Source: QKTW01 sp052161885
GTDB taxonomy: Bacteria > Bacteroidota > Bacteroidia > Chitinophagales > Chitinophagaceae
Reading direction: 5' to 3'
Assembly (NCBI GenBank): GCA_052161885.1
Contig: CP197396.1
Location: forward strand, 1,364,001 to 1,428,000
Length of the DNA: 64,000 nucleotides
Within the stretch, counting starts at the first letter, position 1. Each line of letters begins with the position of its first letter. Below are positions 60,863-64,000 of the stretch, one piece after another. The translations under genes were made by a program, and so were the position numbers. The notes beneath the pieces are model-generated. The model ran no database searches. It saw only the letters and a program-made list of their open reading frames with translations, and was not told the origin of the DNA.

Positions 60863-62053
60863 ATGAAAAGAATATTTTTATCTATAGCAGGTATGATGGC
60901 ACTACTGCAGGCCCGTGCACAGAATCCTCAAACTGATACTGGTTTTAACAGCAGGAAGCTGAACCTGGAAGAGATCAACCTTGTTTCCAGCTACTATGCG
61001 CAGGATGGTAATAATTCAGCGGTAACCGGTGGAATCGGGACTGAAAAACTTACGGATATATCCAACGCAATTGACATCAGATTATTCATCTATGACAAGA
61101 AACAGCGCAGGCATACTATAGATGCCGAATTGGGCATAGACCATTATACCTCCGCGTCTTCGGATATGATAGATCTTAAAGCCAATTCATCTGCCTCACA
61201 TTCCGATACCCGCATCTACCCTTCACTTTCCTGGAGTGTAGAAAATGAACAAAAGGGAAGAACCTTTGGAGTGGGTGTTTCCGCATCTTCCGAGTTTGAT
61301 TACAAATCGTTTGGCGCCAACATTTTTTATTCTAAAAAAACAAAAAATAAAAGCGGTGAATTTACTGCAAAACTACAGGCCTACCTGGACCAGGTAAGTC
61401 TTGTAACGCCCATAGAACTGCGAACGGGCAGCACCGGGCGGCATGAAGATTACCCTACAACACCGAGAAATTCCTTTTCAGGATCGCTCTCCTATTCACA
61501 GATCATAAATGACAGGCTACAGGTCATGCTCCTGGCCGATGCCATTTACCAGAAAGGCTACCTGGGGCTGCCGTTTCACCGGGTATATTTTACAGACGGT
61601 ACCGTACATGAGGAAAATCTCCCTGGCAACCGTTTCAAACTTCCGCTTGGCATGCGGGCCAGCTATTTCCTCGGCGACAGAATTATCCTGAAGGGATACT
61701 ACCGGTTTTATACAGACAACTGGGGACTTACCTCCCATACTGCCAATCTGGAGGTTCCTGTAAAGATTACACCGTTTTTCTCGGTAAGCCCATTCTACAG
61801 GTTTTATAGCCAGTCGGCAGTTAAATATTTTGCAGGATATGAAGACCATACTTCAGCAGATCAGTACTACACCAGCAATTACGATCTTTCGGAATTCAGC
61901 AGTCATTTCTTTGGGGCAGGTATCAGGTTTGCACCACCGAAAGAAATATTAGGGATCCAGCATTTCAGCATGGTAGAGTTGCGCTACGGACATTACATGA
62001 AAAATACCGGCATGCACTCAGACATTATCTCCTTAAACCTGAAATTTAAATAA
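60863..62053 (+). CDS. DUF3570 outer-membrane beta-barrel protein
   Basis: A 396-residue exported protein with signal MKRIFLSIAGMMALLQARAQ, rich in amphipathic strands alternating aromatic residues (RTFGVGVSASSEFDYKSFG, QVMLLADAIYQKGYLGL, RMRASYFLG-like), as in outer-membrane beta-barrels. The start of the DUF3570 domain is NLEEINLVSSYYAQDGNNSA; the end (GMHSDIISLNLKFK) is a terminal strand with aromatic C-end. It sits 46 nt after the DUF4266 gene in the same operon and is probably the outer-membrane part of the redox/flavinylation system. Confidence 0.85.
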   Translation: MKRIFLSIAGMMALLQARAQNPQTDTGFNSRKLNLEEINLVSSYYAQDGNNSAVTGGIGTEKLTDISNAIDIRLFIYDKKQRRHTIDAELGIDHYTSASSDMIDLKANSSASHSDTRIYPSLSWSVENEQKGRTFGVGVSASSEFDYKSFGANIFYSKKTKNKSGEFTAKLQAYLDQVSLVTPIELRTGSTGRHEDYPTTPRNSFSGSLSYSQIINDRLQVMLLADAIYQKGYLGLPFHRVYFTDGTVHEENLPGNRFKLPLGMRASYFLGDRIILKGYYRFYTDNWGLTSHTANLEVPVKITPFFSVSPFYRFYSQSAVKYFAGYEDHTSADQYYTSNYDLSEFSSHFFGAGIRFAPPKEILGIQHFSMVELRYGHYMKNTGMHSDIISLNLKFK

Positions 62054-62069
62054 AGAGCTTTTTACAAAA

Positions 62070-62110
62070 AGTAAAAGCTGCGCCACGCCGATGCGGCTTT
62101 TACTGTTTCC
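62070..62110 (+). terminator. Terminator of the thioredoxin-ApbE-DUF3570 operon
   Basis: A stem of 9-12 bp (62070-62078 with 62096-62104, plus inner pairs) has a GC-rich loop and is followed by GTTTCC. It is ~16 bases past the stop codon; moderate because the T-tract is short. Confidence 0.65.
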
Positions 62111-62135
62111 ATATATGAAACGCCCATGCTCATTT

Positions 62136-62861
62136 TTAAGCGGGTGCCATTTCATTCTGCAACCTTTTCCGGATTTTATAAACATTATAAAACTCACGTG
62201 GCAGGTGTCTTATACGTGCCTTGCTCCTTTCGTCGTTAACCCAGGTTACGGGTACTTCGGCTGTTCTAAGCCGCATCCGTCGGGCAAGAGCAAGCACCTC
62301 CAGGTCAAACGACCAGCCATTTACCATACAGGGTGGAAAAATTTGCCGGACAGCATCTGCGCTAAATGCCTTAAAACCACAATGAGGGTCTGCAATTCCG
62401 GGTAATATTAATTTCTGTACAAACCAGTTTACCAGGCGACTCCACGCCACCCGCATACCAGGCTGGGCTTTCACCACATCAGAATCGTGCAGATACCGCG
62501 AACCAATTACAATATCAGCTTTATCTTCCAATATGGGTTGCAGAAGCTTATCCAGCTGCCATACCGGCGTAGAACCGTCCGCGTCAGAAAACATACAAAT
62601 CTGACCTTCAGCCGCCAGCATACCCTGCCGTACCGCACATCCCTTTCCTCTATTCTCCCGGAGAGAAATAATCTCCACAGAAAACATCTGATGTTTTAGC
62701 GCCGAAACTTTTTCTACTGTTTTATCCGAAGAGCCATCATCAACCACGATGATCTCAAAGGCGATATTTTTTGCCGACAGAAATGTATTGAACTGTTGAA
62801 TAGTGGGTATTATCCTGTCTTCCTCGTTATAAGCCGGAATAACTACGCTGAGTTGCATCAT
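62136..62861 (-). CDS. Glycosyltransferase family 2 (dolichyl-phosphate-glucose/mannose synthase-like)
   Basis: A 241-residue GT-A enzyme. Motifs: VVIPAYNEEDRIIPT, IIVVDDGSSDKTVEKV, RGKGCAVRQGML, MFSDADGSTPVW (metal-binding DxD equivalent), and GIADPHCGFKAFSADAV. The layout resembles polyprenyl- or dolichyl-phosphate beta-glucosyltransferases that make lipid-linked sugars. No TM segment follows, so it acts at the inner face. It starts 4 nt inside the end of the radical SAM gene, so the two are translationally coupled. Confidence 0.86.
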   Translation of the reverse strand: MMQLSVVIPAYNEEDRIIPTIQQFNTFLSAKNIAFEIIVVDDGSSDKTVEKVSALKHQMFSVEIISLRENRGKGCAVRQGMLAAEGQICMFSDADGSTPVWQLDKLLQPILEDKADIVIGSRYLHDSDVVKAQPGMRVAWSRLVNWFVQKLILPGIADPHCGFKAFSADAVRQIFPPCMVNGWSFDLEVLALARRMRLRTAEVPVTWVNDERSKARIRHLPREFYNVYKIRKRLQNEMAPA

Positions 62862-63823
62862 GATATTGCATTTTGGCTACGGAAATGATCCAGTCGGCTG
62901 CCCAGGTGAGCATAGGCAATAGGACACCTGGCCGTACAGCTTTTAGGACAGTTATAATGCTGCCGGATGTCTGCAACGGTATAATCTTCCAGCTTCTTGC
63001 CCGGCGCTCCTGTTTTAGGCTGGCAAAGGTGTATGAGGCCATCCGGGTCTATCTCAAAATGCCTTGCACCGGCGCGGCATTTCCAGTTAATATCTTCACC
63101 ACGTGCCAGCGGCATCTGGAAACGGTCGTTAAGCATTCTCGGCAACCGGCTCTTTATCTTCCGGATGTTTTCATACACCTGTCTTGCTTCATTGCTCAAA
63201 GGCAAAGCCTGTCCTGTCGCATCACGCATGAGTGAGCATTGAAAAATAAATCCGTATGAAACAACGGCTTTGGCAACAGCTTCAGCCTCATGCGGATTAG
63301 CAGAACCGAGTACACCGTTGATGCGCACTACAAACCGTGCATGCTCTTTCAGCAACTCCAGCTTGGGCAGCAACCGTTTCAGGCTCTTCTGCGTAACATC
63401 ATTGTCCTCCAGGCTGTCACAACTGATCTGCATACCGAACAGGCCGGCGTCATTGAGTTTCTGGATTAACGGGAGCTTCAATACATGTCCATTTGAATTG
63501 ATCATAGGCACCATGCCCTGCTCCGCAACGTATCTCACCAGTTCAGCTATCTGCGGATGCAGCAGCGGTTCGCCGCCGTTAAGGGTTACAAACACAGCTT
63601 TAAGCCGTTTCAGCTCGTCTATTCTTTGCTTCAACACATCCAGCGGTATCGGTTTGGAAACCTTGTCGTATTCGTAACAGTAGCCGCAGGACAGGTTACA
63701 TCTCCGGGTTACAACAATCTGGGCCAATACAGGTCTGTCTTTGTCTACCGCGGCTTTCGCGAGAAGCCACAATACTCTGACGCGGGAAATTTTTATCGGG
63801 TCTTTTACGACGTCTGTATTCAT
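62858..63823 (-). CDS. Radical SAM protein with SPASM-like C-terminal Cys cluster
   Basis: A 321-residue enzyme with the radical SAM signature CNLSCGYC (C-x3-C-x2-C, about residues 40-47) after RVLWLLAKAAVDKDRPVLAQ, then TLNGGEPLLHP (GGEP), ISCDSLEDN and a C-terminal Cys cluster (WKCRAGARHF, HLCQPK, NCPKSCTARCP) that should hold further [4Fe-4S] clusters. Such SPASM-like proteins modify peptides, proteins or lipids. Its coupled glycosyltransferase suggests a role in modifying or attaching a lipid-linked sugar; the product is not known. The start at 63823 is the first ATG of the domain. No precursor peptide gene was seen nearby. Confidence 0.85.
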   Translation of the reverse strand: MNTDVVKDPIKISRVRVLWLLAKAAVDKDRPVLAQIVVTRRCNLSCGYCYEYDKVSKPIPLDVLKQRIDELKRLKAVFVTLNGGEPLLHPQIAELVRYVAEQGMVPMINSNGHVLKLPLIQKLNDAGLFGMQISCDSLEDNDVTQKSLKRLLPKLELLKEHARFVVRINGVLGSANPHEAEAVAKAVVSYGFIFQCSLMRDATGQALPLSNEARQVYENIRKIKSRLPRMLNDRFQMPLARGEDINWKCRAGARHFEIDPDGLIHLCQPKTGAPGKKLEDYTVADIRQHYNCPKSCTARCPIAYAHLGSRLDHFRSQNAIS

Positions 63824-64000
63824 CGTTCATTGGAATGGTTGCACCAAGGTAGGCACAACGACAATGCAGTAAAGGCGATTTAAAACAACATTAACTTAAT
63901 AAAAAGATAAGATGAAGAGCCCGGCATAGAATGATTTTAACCCGGAAAGAGGAGAACCTAACGAAATAATTTTTATTTTTTTATTACTAATCATTTAGTA

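Noticed and set aside
1..64000. CRISPR array, phage, IS element or integron
   Set aside because: No regularly spaced direct repeats, transposase, integrase or att-like duplication next to the tRNA were seen.
63824..64000. Possible gene start at the right edge
   Set aside because: Only AT-rich sequence with no open frame or RNA signature; probably the promoter region of the radical SAM operon.

Overview
The window looks like a chromosomal segment of a Bacteroidota bacterium, most likely of the Chitinophaga/Sphingobacteria side (family-level guess). Evidence: five secreted proteins end in a Por-secretion (type IX, T9SS) C-terminal sorting domain, several genes sit behind the Bacteroidota -7 promoter element TAnnTTTG, and the families present (beta-propeller sensor kinase, DUF3606, DUF4142, DUF3570/DUF4266, GEVED and SBBP repeats) are typical of the phylum. 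No phage, IS element, CRISPR array or rRNA was seen. One tRNA-Lys is present.

Layout. 0-20 kb is rich in secreted T9SS cargo: the tail of one cargo protein, an MFS exporter, a 3068-residue adhesin-like protein, exonuclease III, a PNGase F-like glycosidase, a VOC protein, an AraC regulator and a clan GH-A glycosidase. 20-27.5 kb is small-molecule and stress metabolism: phosphotransferase, Nudix, a Crp/Fnr regulator, then a tight operon (YceI, tautomerase, atypical SDR, NTF2-like, nitronate monooxygenase), a second SDR and an epoxide hydrolase. 27.6-38.8 kb holds a second giant T9SS protein and a convergent propeller-type histidine kinase/NarL response regulator pair. 39-41.6 kb has tRNA-Lys, an ECF sigma/anti-sigma pair, HU and a DUF4142 lipoprotein.

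41.6-57.2 kb is a stress island: four universal stress proteins (USPs), a Ca-type P-type ATPase, a CoA-transferase, polysaccharide deacetylase, Hsp20, LOG protein, two related coiled-coil proteins, and a two-gene operon of a PAS histidine kinase and a REC-Crp/Fnr fusion. Its gene content resembles the actinobacterial DosR dormancy regulon. The main discovery is here: at seven promoters the motif TGA-N6-TCA occurs as a tandem pair whose centres are exactly 22 bp apart, and the proximal box lies 36.5-37.5 bp upstream of the end of the -7 element. This describes a compact Crp/Fnr-type regulon, most simply controlled by the REC-Crp/Fnr fusion. The same box, at the same distance from its -7 element, precedes the YceI operon at 21.9 kb, next to another Crp/Fnr gene.

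57.4-64 kb holds a YdcF-like lipoprotein, a DUF92 membrane protein, a thioredoxin-ApbE-DUF4266-DUF3570 operon (a probable uncharacterised extracytoplasmic redox/flavinylation system), and a glycosyltransferase 2/radical SAM operon. All calls come from reading the sequence. No database search was run.
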